Assembly: GCA_016617855.1 (NCBI GenBank)
Contig: JAECUM010004974.1
Location: 1-64,000, forward strand
DNA from: Megalonaias nervosa
Lineage: Eukaryota; Mollusca; Bivalvia; Unionida; Unionidae
Length of the DNA: 64,000 nucleotides
Direction of reading: 5' to 3'
Shown: positions 11,101 through 24,600 of the stretch, piece by piece
How positions within the stretch are numbered: the stretch's first letter is position 1
Layout of the letters: each line of letters begins with the position of its first letter
Program-made: the position numbers and the translations under genes
Notes under the pieces: generated by a model
The model's input: the letters and a program-made list of their open reading frames with translations, nothing else
The model's database searches: none
Told to the model about the DNA's origin: nothing

Positions 11101-14100
11101 CAGGGAGGCATACAATCATCTTGATGATTCTGGTATAAACTGTGCTTGAGACTGAAACCAGGAAATAAAGCATGAAATACCCTTCCCTGATGAGGGTGTA
11201 GTACTTGTAAAAATACATCCCCTCACCAAATATTATAAATCTGAGTACAACAGCATGCACTGTACAACAACATGCATTCAATTTGCTAAAACCCTAAACT
11301 AAATGCAGCAACTTAACTGAGAATGTACCATCAATGTAGGGGCCCCGGGTAGCTGAATTATATAAGGCGCTGGCCTTTACAGGTCACCAACACATCTCAC
11401 CTCTGTCTGCATTAGTTCAAGTCTTAGTTTGACCAATGAGGGCATGTGAAAAAAGCATGCCAGGTCCTTTCCTTGAATCAGTGATTCTTCCTGGGATCTT
11501 CCTCTGCCAAATATACTGGCCAACCACATATGGATTATCCTGTGCTTAAAAACTGCATTTACCTCACAAAACCAAAACCAAGCAACTAACATAAATCATA
11601 CATGTAACAGAACCAGGATTTCAAACCAGTAGAGTTACAAAATTTAATTAGTAGAATGGCTTCTAAACCGATAGATTTTGCATCAGCATAAACTGTATGT
11701 ATTTTAAGAGGGCCTAAATACAAGACAAGTGCATTTTTTTTCCCCATAATATATATTCTATTCATATGATAATAATACAGCGAGTTTTGAACATGAATTA
11801 GATTTGGATTCTGATGGAAAGTATGACAATAATAACTATTAGGAGTCAATACATTGTAAATTAATTAAAAAGTAAGAGCTGTTTATCTTATAGTTCACTG
11901 GAAAGATTTTTTAAAATAAAATCCAATAGCAATTTTAGTTTACTTCACAAGATCACTGTCAGGTGATTGCTTATGACATTCATTGTGATTGTGAAGCTTC
12001 ACACTTAACATGCTCTCAATAGTTTTATTATCCAGATTTCTCATTCAATCACTTTGTATTTTGCAAAGAATGGAGAATGTCCTCTCTGTATCAACATTAG
12101 CATGCAGCAGTGACAGGACAACCACACTCATCCAGCAAAGAAATTCTAACTTCAGGTTTCCCATTGTGTAAGGATGCTAACTGCTCTCCAACAGTTCTCC
12201 ACATTATATTCATCCTGAAGAGGAAGTCCCTGACCTGGTCTTAAGCTGTATTCCTAAACCTCATCCTCATGGGCTTCTTTCTCTTCATGACTCAGATCTA
12301 AAACAATGTTTCACCACTGTAAATTAACAACAAATAAAGATTGATTTGGACTTGAAATAAACAATGAAAAACAACATGATGTACCAGGTACTTATGTTTT
12401 ATGAATAATTTATCCCAACTTTAAAATCTTCTAGCAATACATTTTTAAGTGATATATTTTATCTAGGACTTGAATTTAATTTATGTGCATAAAGACTTCA
12501 TATAGTCTATGAAATACAAAAGATGCCTTTGAAACACACAGTGAAAACTTAACTACTTAACTACTTGCATGCACACACTTAAACTATCCAAGCAATGTTG
12601 AAGCTGTAATATTTTCTTAGCATTCTTAGCATTGGGAGAATGCACACATTTCAGCATTTTAACATGAACTGAACAAAAATGTAACAGCTGTCCTTAAATA
12701 TTCTTCTTAAAACATCTTGAACAATACAATAACAATTAAAGAAGACAAAAAAGTCAAAATACTTACTTGGATATGTCTGTCAAAATAATTTTTTATGATT
12801 GGTCTCTCCACTGATCTCTTCTCCACCTCAGGTTGGCTGATTTTCATTAAAGGCTTAGAAGACAAATGGGGCACCTGTGATCCCTTTATTACTTATAACA
12901 TCTGATAAAAACATCCCACAGTTGGCCTTAAACTTCCCAAATTACAACAATGAAATAAATTAAAAGCTTGCTTGGTATGCATGTTAAAAATTCAAAACAT
13001 ATTACATTGCCAAACATCAACGCACCAGTCATTGTACTGCTGGAACATTTCCAGTCCCCAGTAGACTGGTTCTGGCTAGTTTTTCTAATGTGTTGATAGA
13101 ATACATAAAAATACCATGTTTGGATTTTTTTAAAATCAATTTTATTCTGTTTTAAAATTAATTCTATGAATTTTCAAATATGGTAAATTTCACCTATAAA
13201 GAGGGTACATGTGGTAGGTGGCCTTCAGAACAGTATTTTTGGCCTACCGATGGTAGAATCACATGATTGCTACAGGTTTGTACTAGGTTCAGCCCCCTAA
13301 GTATCCTTCCCTGGGGGATAGGTGCTTTGAAACTACTCAAACTGTTGCCTAGGACAAAAGAATGGCCGACATTCAATGAGGATATATGTACGTATATGCT
13401 TTTATCTATGTGTATGCTGATACTAGAAATAGTAGTACTTCTACTTTATAGAGGCAAGCTTAAAAAGTTGCTCTTGATGGGAAAAACATAAACAATGAAT
13501 AACATATGTACAATTACTTTTATGGGAGATGATAATTACATTTAAGGTAGATGTGGTTCATCTTTGATGTTATTACATTTATGGGAATCATAGCATTCAC
13601 AGCTGAAAATTGTGTTATATTTAAAGGAATATATTATGTTTATAGGTTTAGCATATACATACCTTGTGTTTATCTTTCAGATAAATGCCCAGACACAGGT
13701 CACATGTATCACAGTGGAAGTAGTTTTCTCTCCCCCCAACTCTGAAAAATGAGAAAACCACAGCATTTGCATGGACAGAAAGAAACAAGAATATCATGAA
13801 AAATCAGTTTGAAAAATATGGTGACAACGAATAAATATTAATTCTTAACAACTGACCAACATACATTAAAACATAAAAACCAAAGATTCAAAAACGTGAA
13901 TAAAAGTATGCAGTCTGTCCTATTTCAAGAACCATACACTGAAACACCATCTTAGAACACATACAGCTACAAATGTGAATAAAAATTCTTAATTGATTCT
14001 GTGGAGATTCTACTTGAAGTTTATTCTTATAACAAAGACTTGTGCAATCAAACACTCACAGGTACACATACACACAAACATATGCAAGTAATACAAATAT

Positions 14101-14196
14101 TAAAATATGAGAAACTCCTTGATTGTTCCAATGCAAAAGACACTGAAGTACTCTCATGGTAACAAAGATTTTCCATTAAATCATGCACATTGCCAT

Positions 14197-14233
<37 letters not shown>

Positions 14234-14840
14234 ACATACATTAAAAAATAACATGCATTTAAAGTGTTGGTATAAAGCAATTTGATATACCAATACTACT
14301 GGTATATCAAATTGTGATCCGCCCATGGCGCAATAATACGCGTATATAAACATTCTCGTGAGCATCTGCAGTTGATTCTAGATCAATGATCAATTTAGAC
14401 ACATTAGTCACTAGTGACGTATGAAAATAACGATGAAAAGTATTAATAATCCCGTTTTCTAAATGAATTAATATGGTACACATTTTCATCATAATTCTTT
14501 CTGCATTCTGTTCTCCCCTCCCCTCTCATGCATAATGGACAAACTGCGCAGAAATGTGGAGTGAGAGAGAAAAGGAATTTGGGCTGGATAAAAAACCTTG
14601 AAATAGAAATTACACCAAGTAACCTACAAGAATATGATTCGTTGTAACAATACGTGTGCACTTTCCTTGGGATTTATCTACAGTGTTTATCAATGATACA
14701 AAGTTGCAAACCAGTAAATTCCTTGGTTACTTGGTACACATACTGTGATGTATTTAATGTTGTTTTGTAGTTTTTATTCTTAAACATACTATAATGTTCT
14801 AAATAGTCGATTATTATTTAAATATGAAAATGTCCAAAGG

Positions 14841-14872
<32 letters not shown>

Positions 14873-15633
14873 GGGATTTTAATCTATGAAATGACGAACG
14901 TAGATGATTTGCGTTTGTGTTATCCCACAATATCTCTGGACTTATGAATGATGGTAAAAGTTAAGTCAAACCGACCAAAGAATGAGAGAGAGAGAGAGAG
15001 GGAGAGAGAGAGAGAGAGGGCGAGAGGGGGGTTATGGTCGGTTGTACTGTTGCTAAAGCAGAATAATGACTTAGATCAACTGTAAATATATTAAAATATT
15101 TTAATTACCTCTTGATGGTTCATCAGTTGGCTTAGTTTCTATTCCACATTAACTTCCATGCGCCGGTATGTGAATGGCGTTCATGTGAATGATGTAGCTA
15201 TCCCAGTGTAAATAGTGCTCTACTGTACTTTTTCATTAAAACCATCTTTCATGTTTAAATCATAAGTGTGTATTATATTGATATAATCAATGTGGAGAAA
15301 AATAGAAACCAAGAAAAGAAAACAATCAACTTATCAATATGCAGAGATGATTGTAAATAGCCACTAAATCCATAGGACTACATTTTGTAGCGGACCCACT
15401 CAGGGATGTGAGGAGTTCATTCACTAGGTCAATACACAGCTGCTCCATTCAAATGGCAAATATATGTATTTGTATGTGATATAAATAAAATATATGTACA
15501 GTATGTACGCTGTATCAATGATATACCACTCGTCGTATAAATTTTTCATTAAAAGGAAACTCAGCAAGCTTCGTTTCCTTTTAATGAAAAATTTATACAT
15601 CTCGTGGTATATCACTGATACAGCGTACATACT

Positions 15634-15683
<50 letters not shown>

Positions 15684-18600
15684 GTCAAATTTTGTTGAAT
15701 GATTTCGATTATAGCAATCTTAGGAGCAGCCACAGTAATGCACTGCACACAATAAAAATTATTTGTTTGTTTTCTTTTACTAATGTCTGTTCCATTTAAA
15801 CCTACCCAGGAAAGGTGATTAAAACACCCGCCTGTGCACTGTGATTTATAATGAAAATCATACAAAAATTATGCATTGGATCTATGCGTGATTATTCAAA
15901 TTTGAAACTGCCTTCCCTTGGCACTGTTTCTTTCAGCTGGTCACTCCTTTCTTTGTTGTTGTCATGGAATGATGTGCACAAAAGTAATTTTTGTATTATA
16001 TATGGACATAAATGCAGATTTTGTTGCTGCACACTACCCATGGTGTACAGTTTTTGCCTTGGCAATTTCAAAATATTGCTTTCTGTTCACTTACAGCAGC
16101 ACACAGTTCTGACAATTTTGGGGGTCCTATTTATCCCATGTTCACTGGCTGTGATTTGACCACCTCCATGGTTCTATTGATATATACTGTCACAATGCAT
16201 AGGAGCACTGTCAGTGAGCTGTCCATGTTATGTAGAAGCATGTGAAAATGTACACCATTATTCTTTCTTGCTCACTGTTCTTTATGACAAAAGTGTTTAC
16301 ATACTGAGCATTTTGGAATTTATTACATATTCTAGAAAGTCAGAACTATGCCACATAACATTATGCTTGGAATTTATTACATATTCTAGAAAGTCAGAAC
16401 TATGCCACATAACATTATGCTTGGAATTTATTACATATTCTAGAAAGTCAGAACTATGCCACATAACATTATGCTTGGAATTTATTACATATTCTAGAAA
16501 GTCAGAACTATGCCACATAACATTATGCTTGGAATTTATTACATATTCTAGAAAGTCAGAACTATGCCACATAACATTATGCTTGGAATTTATTACATAT
16601 TCTAGAAAGTCAGAACTATGCCACATAACATTATGCTTCAGATACAAATAGTCTGTTTCAGGTTTGGCATTTTGGAGATAAACAGATGAGTTGAATTAAA
16701 TGATGAGAAATGTCTAAGCTTTTATTATCCAGTAAGTACGATTATTCTTATCACAGAAAGATTCATGAACGAACCTGGTTATTATGTTAATAATCTTAAC
16801 AGTCATCTTATGAAAGGTTTCATGCGTAAAAAGTCAATTCATGTGTGTGTCATGTATTACATGGCCAAGTCATTGTGTGTGTCATGTATTACATGGCCAA
16901 GTCATGTGTGTGTCATGTATTACATGGCCAAGTCATTGTGTGTGTCATGTATTACATGGCCAAGTCATGTGTGTGTATGTATTACATGGCCAAGTCATTG
17001 TGTGTGTCATGTATTACATGGCCAAGTCATTGTGTGTGTCATGTATTACATGGCCAAGTCATTGTGTATGTATGTATTACATGGCCAAGTCATTGTGTGT
17101 GTCATGTATTACATGGCCAAGTCATTGTGTGTGTCAAGTATTACATGGCCAAGTCATTGTGTGTGTCATGTATTACATGGCCAAGTCATTGTAGTTTTAG
17201 CTTCTTCTGGGGAGGTCATTTAACTGTGCAAGGGTCTTTAATCCAGATGATGCAGGTGATGAACTAGGTGTGAGGTACCCAAAGTTCTGGACCATCAGGT
17301 CTATGGAGTAGGGAGTAGGGAGGGTGCTGAGGGATCCTTCAACAGGCTAGGAGAAGTGGACTATATGAGATCATTCTTCATGGGAAACAATGGATTGGCA
17401 GTATGTAAGGTCATCTTATGAGACACAGTAACAGCAGCATATGTTGATGGAAAATATATTAAGTTTTCCACCTAAAATTCAGTGTCATTATATTTCTGAC
17501 AATCTAATGCCCCAGCATACTTAAAGAAGAACAATGCACTAATCATATATGTCGATAAACCCATACATTCATTGAAGAATCCATATATTAATCATATCTG
17601 TTGATAAATCCATGCACTGAGGATGTCTATTGATGAATGGTACAATTTGTGATATTTGCTGATAAAACCAATTAGTGATCATATTCATTTATTAATGATA
17701 CCATTTTGTTATATACAACTTTTTACAATTCACTTGTCAAGATTCAAGATCTTTTTAATTGGTAATCTAGGCCACCAGCCCATAATATGATAATATATGG
17801 AGACTGAGCAGTGTGGATGAAAAGCATGAATGAGTACCAAACAATCTGATTCACTTTCATACTTTTGAAAGCTGCATTTCCATTGGCTAATTCAAGGGTC
17901 ACCAGAACATGACTCCTAAGCAGTCATCATCAGATTTTCACGTAGGACAGCGGAGATATAATTTTAATCAGACTGTTGCTATCTGCACAAATTAGCTACA
18001 TCATCAGCAAATATGAGTGCTAAAAGGTCAGGGACAATTTCTGAAGTTAAAATATGTCTACCACAATTTTCTCTCAGCAACCAATTCAACATGTTAATAA
18101 ACACAGAAAATAAGAGTGGACTCAAAACACAACCTTGTCTAGTCCCCAGCATACGAAGTATTCGGATCAGCCTTCACTTGACTTTACACATGATTGCAAG
18201 TCAGAGTACATTGAATTTTAAATGGTTAAAAATTTCCAATTGGTACCTCTTCAGGCAAGGCACTGCAATAATCTAACACGTTCAATCTTACCAAATGCTT
18301 CCAAAATCTACAAACAGTAAAACCCCCCTTTTATGATATACATTTCTGTATGACAGAGTGAATATGTTATCAGTAATTGAATATCCCTGACGAAACCCAG
18401 CTTCCGCTTCATCAATAATGGAATCACTATGAGACCATTCATATAAACACTTGTTTAAAATTGAGATACAGATCTTAAACACAGAATTAATGATATTCCC
18501 CAATAATTATTAGTATCATCTAAAGAGCCAGCTTTATGTATTGGCCATATAATACTTTCTCCCCATAAACTAGGAAAAATACCAGTATTAAAAATGCTAC

Positions 18601-21600
18601 TAACAATAGTGTGATAAGCAACATAGTAAATCTGAATAAGTCAATCCCTATCCCATCTGGACTGCAAGTCTTTCCAGACTGGAGTCCAAATATATTGTTT
18701 GGAACTTCCTCTTCAGACACAGGTTCATTTAGAATATCAAAAATTGCATGAAGTACATCCAAAAGAGGTTCCTCCTCATTACTATAAACAACAACTTTTT
18801 CTGTATATAGTAGGTTCTTAAAATAATTATACCACTCTCAACCTGATCTGTTATATTTTGCTAAAATAAGCCATTACCATAAGATATAAACGTTTTCCAA
18901 ATTTTTTGTGGATTATCTCTCACAGAAACAAGAAAGCTCCACTGTTTCTCTTGATAATTTTCTTTCTTTACTTTACAAACATATCTGAATTTATTTTTTG
19001 CATGCTAAAACAATTCAAGATTTCCTGGAGAGCTGATTACTCAAAAACTATGCAACATCTTACAAGTAACCTGGGACTATTCTCTTGACCTGCACAATCT
19101 GACACTCTTCCCAAAATTTAAATGACTTCTCCTGACTTAATAATGCACTCGCTGAATTACAGGTACATGAAAACAATCTAAACATGTATAAAATTCATTT
19201 TTATTTTAATTATCAGATTACATTATAGCTAGCATAAATGTTTAAGAGGTTTTGGGGAGATACAGAGTGAGAAAGAACTACAAGGGAAAACTTGCCCATG
19301 CATATATTACACATAGTATTTTCATATTCCTACATTTCTAATTTGGGGGCCCTGAGTGGCTGAGTGGTCTAAAGCGCTCACCATTACCTCTGCCTGCATG
19401 GATTCGAGTCTCAGGTTTGGCCAATGCGGGTATGTGAGAAAGCTTGCCAGTAGCTTCTCGTGGGACGGTGGTTCTTTCTGTGGTTTTCCCCGGTTCTTCC
19501 TCCACTGTTAATACTGGCCACCATGTATAGCCTATCTTGTGCTGAAAAATGGCATTAAACCCTACAACAACAACAGCATTTCTAATTTAATGGTTTGTGT
19601 CATCCATCCTTCCACTAGTGTCAGCAAATGTACCATTACACACAAATTTATACAAAAAATTCTGTATATAGGGGGTATTGCGACCTAAGAGTCATAACAG
19701 AGTTGCAGAAATGTATATAAAGAAAGAATTGATTCATTCCTAGCTCCTATTTTCCTATGTTCTTCTTTTAATATCAATCTGCAGATGTTTTTAATGTTGT
19801 GTTTAGATATAATCTCAGAGAAATCATATCTTTGGATTATTCAATGGAATTGCAAAATGCTCATTGACTTGGACTACAATATTATTTTGGGATTATTGTG
19901 AATTTATTCAAAGGAGTTTTGGACAATGTCATTGTGATATATCAAGACTGTTGGCACTTCAGCACATTCAAGGATACTGGTACATAAGCACATTCAAGAC
20001 CTGGAATTCATTCAGAACACTATTCTTCTGGACTTGTGATATAACTTTTTAGGATTATTGTGGATTTAATTCATAATACTGTAAGTTTCTCTTACATTTT
20101 AACTTGATAACTATGAGAATCAAATATTTGTTAAGTTTTCACAAAACATTTTGGTTTTGCTTCTTTCTGTTACTTAGTTTAAGACCACAGAGCCACAACA
20201 ATATAAACTCATATACATAAACCTATATACAAATATGTACCTAAACAGAAAAACCCATATCAACACACCTACAAACAGAGATGCATTACATACAAGCAAA
20301 ATTCATGAATACAAACATGTACCATACAGAGGTAATTATAGATATATAAACATACACATCTTCCTCAATAGCTCACGCACAATGGGATCCAAAAACATAG
20401 AATGCACTATAAGCAAGGGTGTGAGTTACCAAAGGATCTCTGAAAAATAAGAAGTTATGCCATCCTCGCTGGACAAAACCACGGTGGGAGGGGAGGGAGA
20501 GAAACTGGGCTGTTAAATGGCCAAATACTCATTTTAAATCACTTGGAAAATAACTGTCAATAAGGCACTTTTTCTAAGTTCTTCATTATTCTGTATAAAT
20601 TACATTCATTTTCAAGATGCCCAACATCTGAAAGATTTTTAGCATTATTCCAACTGGTTTTAACAACCTTCATGAGTACACAAAAATATTTGTGTATTAT
20701 GTCACCGAATTTTGTTGTTGTTGATTAGTCAGGTTCCCTGCTTATTATGTTATAAGGAGTCTGAAGCAGGAAGACTGCAAGGCAGGGAAGCAGACTTCTT
20801 GTTGATACACCACAAAAAAAATCCTTTTTTTCAAAAACTAGCGACATTTATTTCATGTAAGAATCACCTATGTTGAAACTCAATTTTTGTACTTTTCAGT
20901 AAATAAAATATTGATGCCATGATTTCATTGCAAGTAATAGTAAAACTTCTCATCCTTGAGAACATCTCTAAGTGCCAATTCATGATTTTTCTGAAACTTG
21001 CTTCTCCACATTGATGTGTATCTGCAAAAAAAAGCTCTTTATTTCATGAAGTATTCATTTTGTTTGGTTGCCTTGCTATCTTTGATAACGTTTATGTAGG
21101 ATTTGCATGCCTTTTAACTTTTCTTTCATTCCACATCCTTTATTTGATACAAAAGATGCAATTAACATGATAATGCAAAGGAGCTCAGCTTTTAATTCAG
21201 TGCAACAATACAACAAATACTTCTGTAAGTCAGATATCAAAACAAGGTCAGCACTTAATTAGGTTCTCATAGAAACGCTTGCAACATAGCTATAGATTAA
21301 CACATTTTACACTGGAATATGAGGGCACATTGCATTTATGATCATTACACTAACTAAATGTTAGAACTAAAATAGAAATTTCACTAGATAAGAAAACTTA
21401 TTTAATTGGTTTTTATTCATTAAAGTACTGCCTTCAGTAGGCGTGACAATTTCATTTATCAAAATTTACTGAATATCATTAATTACGGTACACTAAAAAT
21501 GTTTGGGAAAACAAATGTAAAAAATTATGACTTCTTTTTCAAAGTTGACAATTTCATAAAGATTCAAATTTCCAGGTCCTATCTACTGCTTTCAATGGTA

Positions 21601-24600
21601 AAAAGAATCATGTATCAACATTTCAGTTAACAATTATGATCGTGATTTTCTTCATGTTCAACAAATAGGTGTCAATTTTTGGGGTAATTTCTAGTTTAAA
21701 AAAACAGAATCCACACCTGACCCCACATTATAAGTGAGTTTGCACGTAATAAGAGCATGAGTTATCAAGGGAGTGGTGTATTCATTAATATGGTGTAACC
21801 TCCCTGCACTAGGTGTTGCTGGGCAATCTGGGTGGCTAGGAAACAGTCTAACAAGTGGGCCGACCCTGGGATGCATCACTGTATATAGACATATATACTA
21901 AACCTATTACTGCATCTGCACTTGTCAACACATAACTTGTTAAATAAAGTTGCCATTTTGTATCAAAATTTCCTCATGTGCATTTTGTATATGTAGAGTA
22001 CTCTTCTTACAAAAAGTGTGATTTCAGTTCTTTCACATAATGATATATATTTGGTAATTCATTATTAAATCTACAGTTATAAATATATAATTTCAACTGT
22101 TATATAAATAAACTAATCACATTATCAGATTTTTTTCATCTGTTACATGAAGAAGAAATTCTCTCTTTAACAGATAAAAGTTATAGCAATGACTGTTTAT
22201 GCACTCTAGTAAAGTTTGATTCTGCTTTTGGACACTCCCCTAGAAGACATGGTTAAACTTATACAGAGTTTTTGCAGAAAGAGCACAAATTACATGAAAT
22301 TTTTCCAATACCTTTTAAAAAATTATTTATTTCAAAACTCTTTGTGAAGACAATTAAGTCAAGGACTTCTGGTTACCTTGTGAGGCAAGGAAAAAAGCTT
22401 ATTCTATTCTCATTTAACTTGTCCAATTCTGGATTCCATTCTGTAATTTTGGCTGGCTCATGGTTAGTGCAAAACTCATTCAAGCATTTATTAACTCTTT
22501 TAAGAAAATCTAGTCTACATAGGAATTCTTTTCTTCTATTTTTGGGTTAAGAGCAAGTAAAATATTTCTACATCTGGGCTCCAGAATAACCATTCTTCTG
22601 AGCCAAGTAATCTTAATAGAATCCACAAAAATATTGATATCAACCATTTTATGGCCACCCTCATTATAGTATTTAATAACTACTTGTGATTTAATTTTTG
22701 TCTCTTGCCCCATTCTAAACAAAAGTATGAAAAAGAGAATCCAGTTCCTGGAGTACACTATGAGGGGGATTTGGTAACACATTAGCAGATAAGTAAGTTT
22801 TGATAATGCCAAACCTTTAATAACCTCAATTTTACCAAAAGTGGTTAGTGATCTTTTTGACCACTGCAGAAGTAAATGTTACATTTTCCTGAATTTGTTA
22901 TAATAGTTAAATGTAACCATATTGATTAGTTCTGTGGAAATTTTTGTGCAATGGTAAATTCAATGAATGCCAATCCAAATGGCATTCTGAGCAATATTTA
23001 ATATTACTGCCTGTTATACTTCCAATCCAGACTGCTTTTAGTTTTTTCAACATTCATACCAAGGCCTGAAAATTTAGAGTATTCATACATGAGATAGTGC
23101 TGATTTCTGGGTCTCTTCTGAGCTATCAAATGAGAGTGGTGTCATCGGCATGCTGTGAGATAAGATATTCTACACGATTTATTTATATTCCTTTTAATAT
23201 TTGGATTTTTCCCAATCATGTGGACTAATATCTCTGAAAGCAGAAGGAAAATATATGAAGAGAGGGGATCACCTTGTCTGCAGCCCTCCTAATGTCAAAC
23301 CATGATGAACATTGTCCATTTACAATAATGCACAATTTAATACTTTTATAAACAGCTTTATTAATTTCAAAATCTCATCCAAAACTTACAAAGTCTGATA
23401 CTTCATCCATTAAAGGCCATACAACAGAATCAAAAGCTTTTCCAAGGTCAGTTCATAGAAGATGTCAAGGCACATTATACTATTTGTTTTGCAAGATACA
23501 AATATTTTCCCCTATATATCTTCCCTTGATGAAACCCATTTGCTGGAAGAATCTATTTTGATCTATTTGCAATGCATGCTAAGGCAATTTTGTAAGCTAC
23601 ATTAGGTAAAGAGATGGGTCTCCAATTCTGTAAATTCTGTTCTGATTTTCCTCCTTTCAGAAGACAAGTTATTACAGCTTCCTTTTGAGCTGAATTGTAT
23701 GGAAAATTATTTGCCCTTACATATGGACCATTATCTATCCAAAAGAATTTAAAACTAACTGTAATCCGATCTGATCCTGGGCTTATATAAACCGTCATGT
23801 ATTCAGGCTTGCAGTTGCATCAGTTAAAGTTATAGGGTCATTCTAAGATTATTGCTGTGCACTGTCTAGTTTAGTAATAACCATATAGTTAAGAAGAGAT
23901 TCATGACTAGCTTGATAAAAATAGTCTTGATTCTTTCAAACTTTCTGATTACCAATATATATTCCATCTGAAGTTTCTATTTTCCAAATAAAAGAAATAT
24001 TCTGATACCTGTTCTCTTTCTTAAATGCATTTTGTCCTTCACTTTATTCTCACACCTTCCATTTTCTTCCTATGAATTCCAACTAACTGATTCTTTTTTG
24101 TTCTCTAAAATTTGAAATTTATTAACTTCATTAGTTTCTTCCAAATAATTAATTTCATTAACAAGACATGTCTCAGACTGATCTTGTTCTTTTTCTAAAG
24201 GATGAGTAAGAGATGATTTTCCCACTAATTTCTAATAGTATTATTCGAAACAGTTGATACTTTATAGTGAAAACTACCACAGAAGCTAGAATTTGCTCAA
24301 GATTAGACATCTGATTAGAACAAATATACTGATTTTGCAAAGATGAACTGTGTCTAAAACAAATGAAATGTAATCTGAATCTTGTAATAAGGAGTTATTA
24401 AATTTCCAAAAATGATTTTGTTCATGTTTTTCAACAACCCAAAGTCACTTTCACAAGAAAATGGCCAATTATATAGCCAGGTTCAATGACAGTTTTTTCC
24501 ATCATTGTAAAAAGATTTTGGGAAATAAGACAACAGTCTAGTCTGGTTTGCTCAAATGGGTTACTTATTCTCCAGGTGTATCTTTTTGTACTATTATTTC

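Noticed and set aside
16214..16651. 145- and 116-codon frames on opposite strands
   Set aside because: They are generated by six 54-bp units; the peptide is the same 18 residues repeated.
16840..17195. Regular 32-bp repeats resembling a CRISPR array
   Set aside because: Units are directly adjacent with no unique spacers, the DNA is eukaryotic and there are no cas genes. It is a minisatellite.
19345..19420. A tRNA gene
   Set aside because: A and B boxes are present, but the cloverleaf is not intact and a SINE body, (CAA)n tail and target duplications follow. The same applies at 5316, 11339, 30946, 36345 and 45632.
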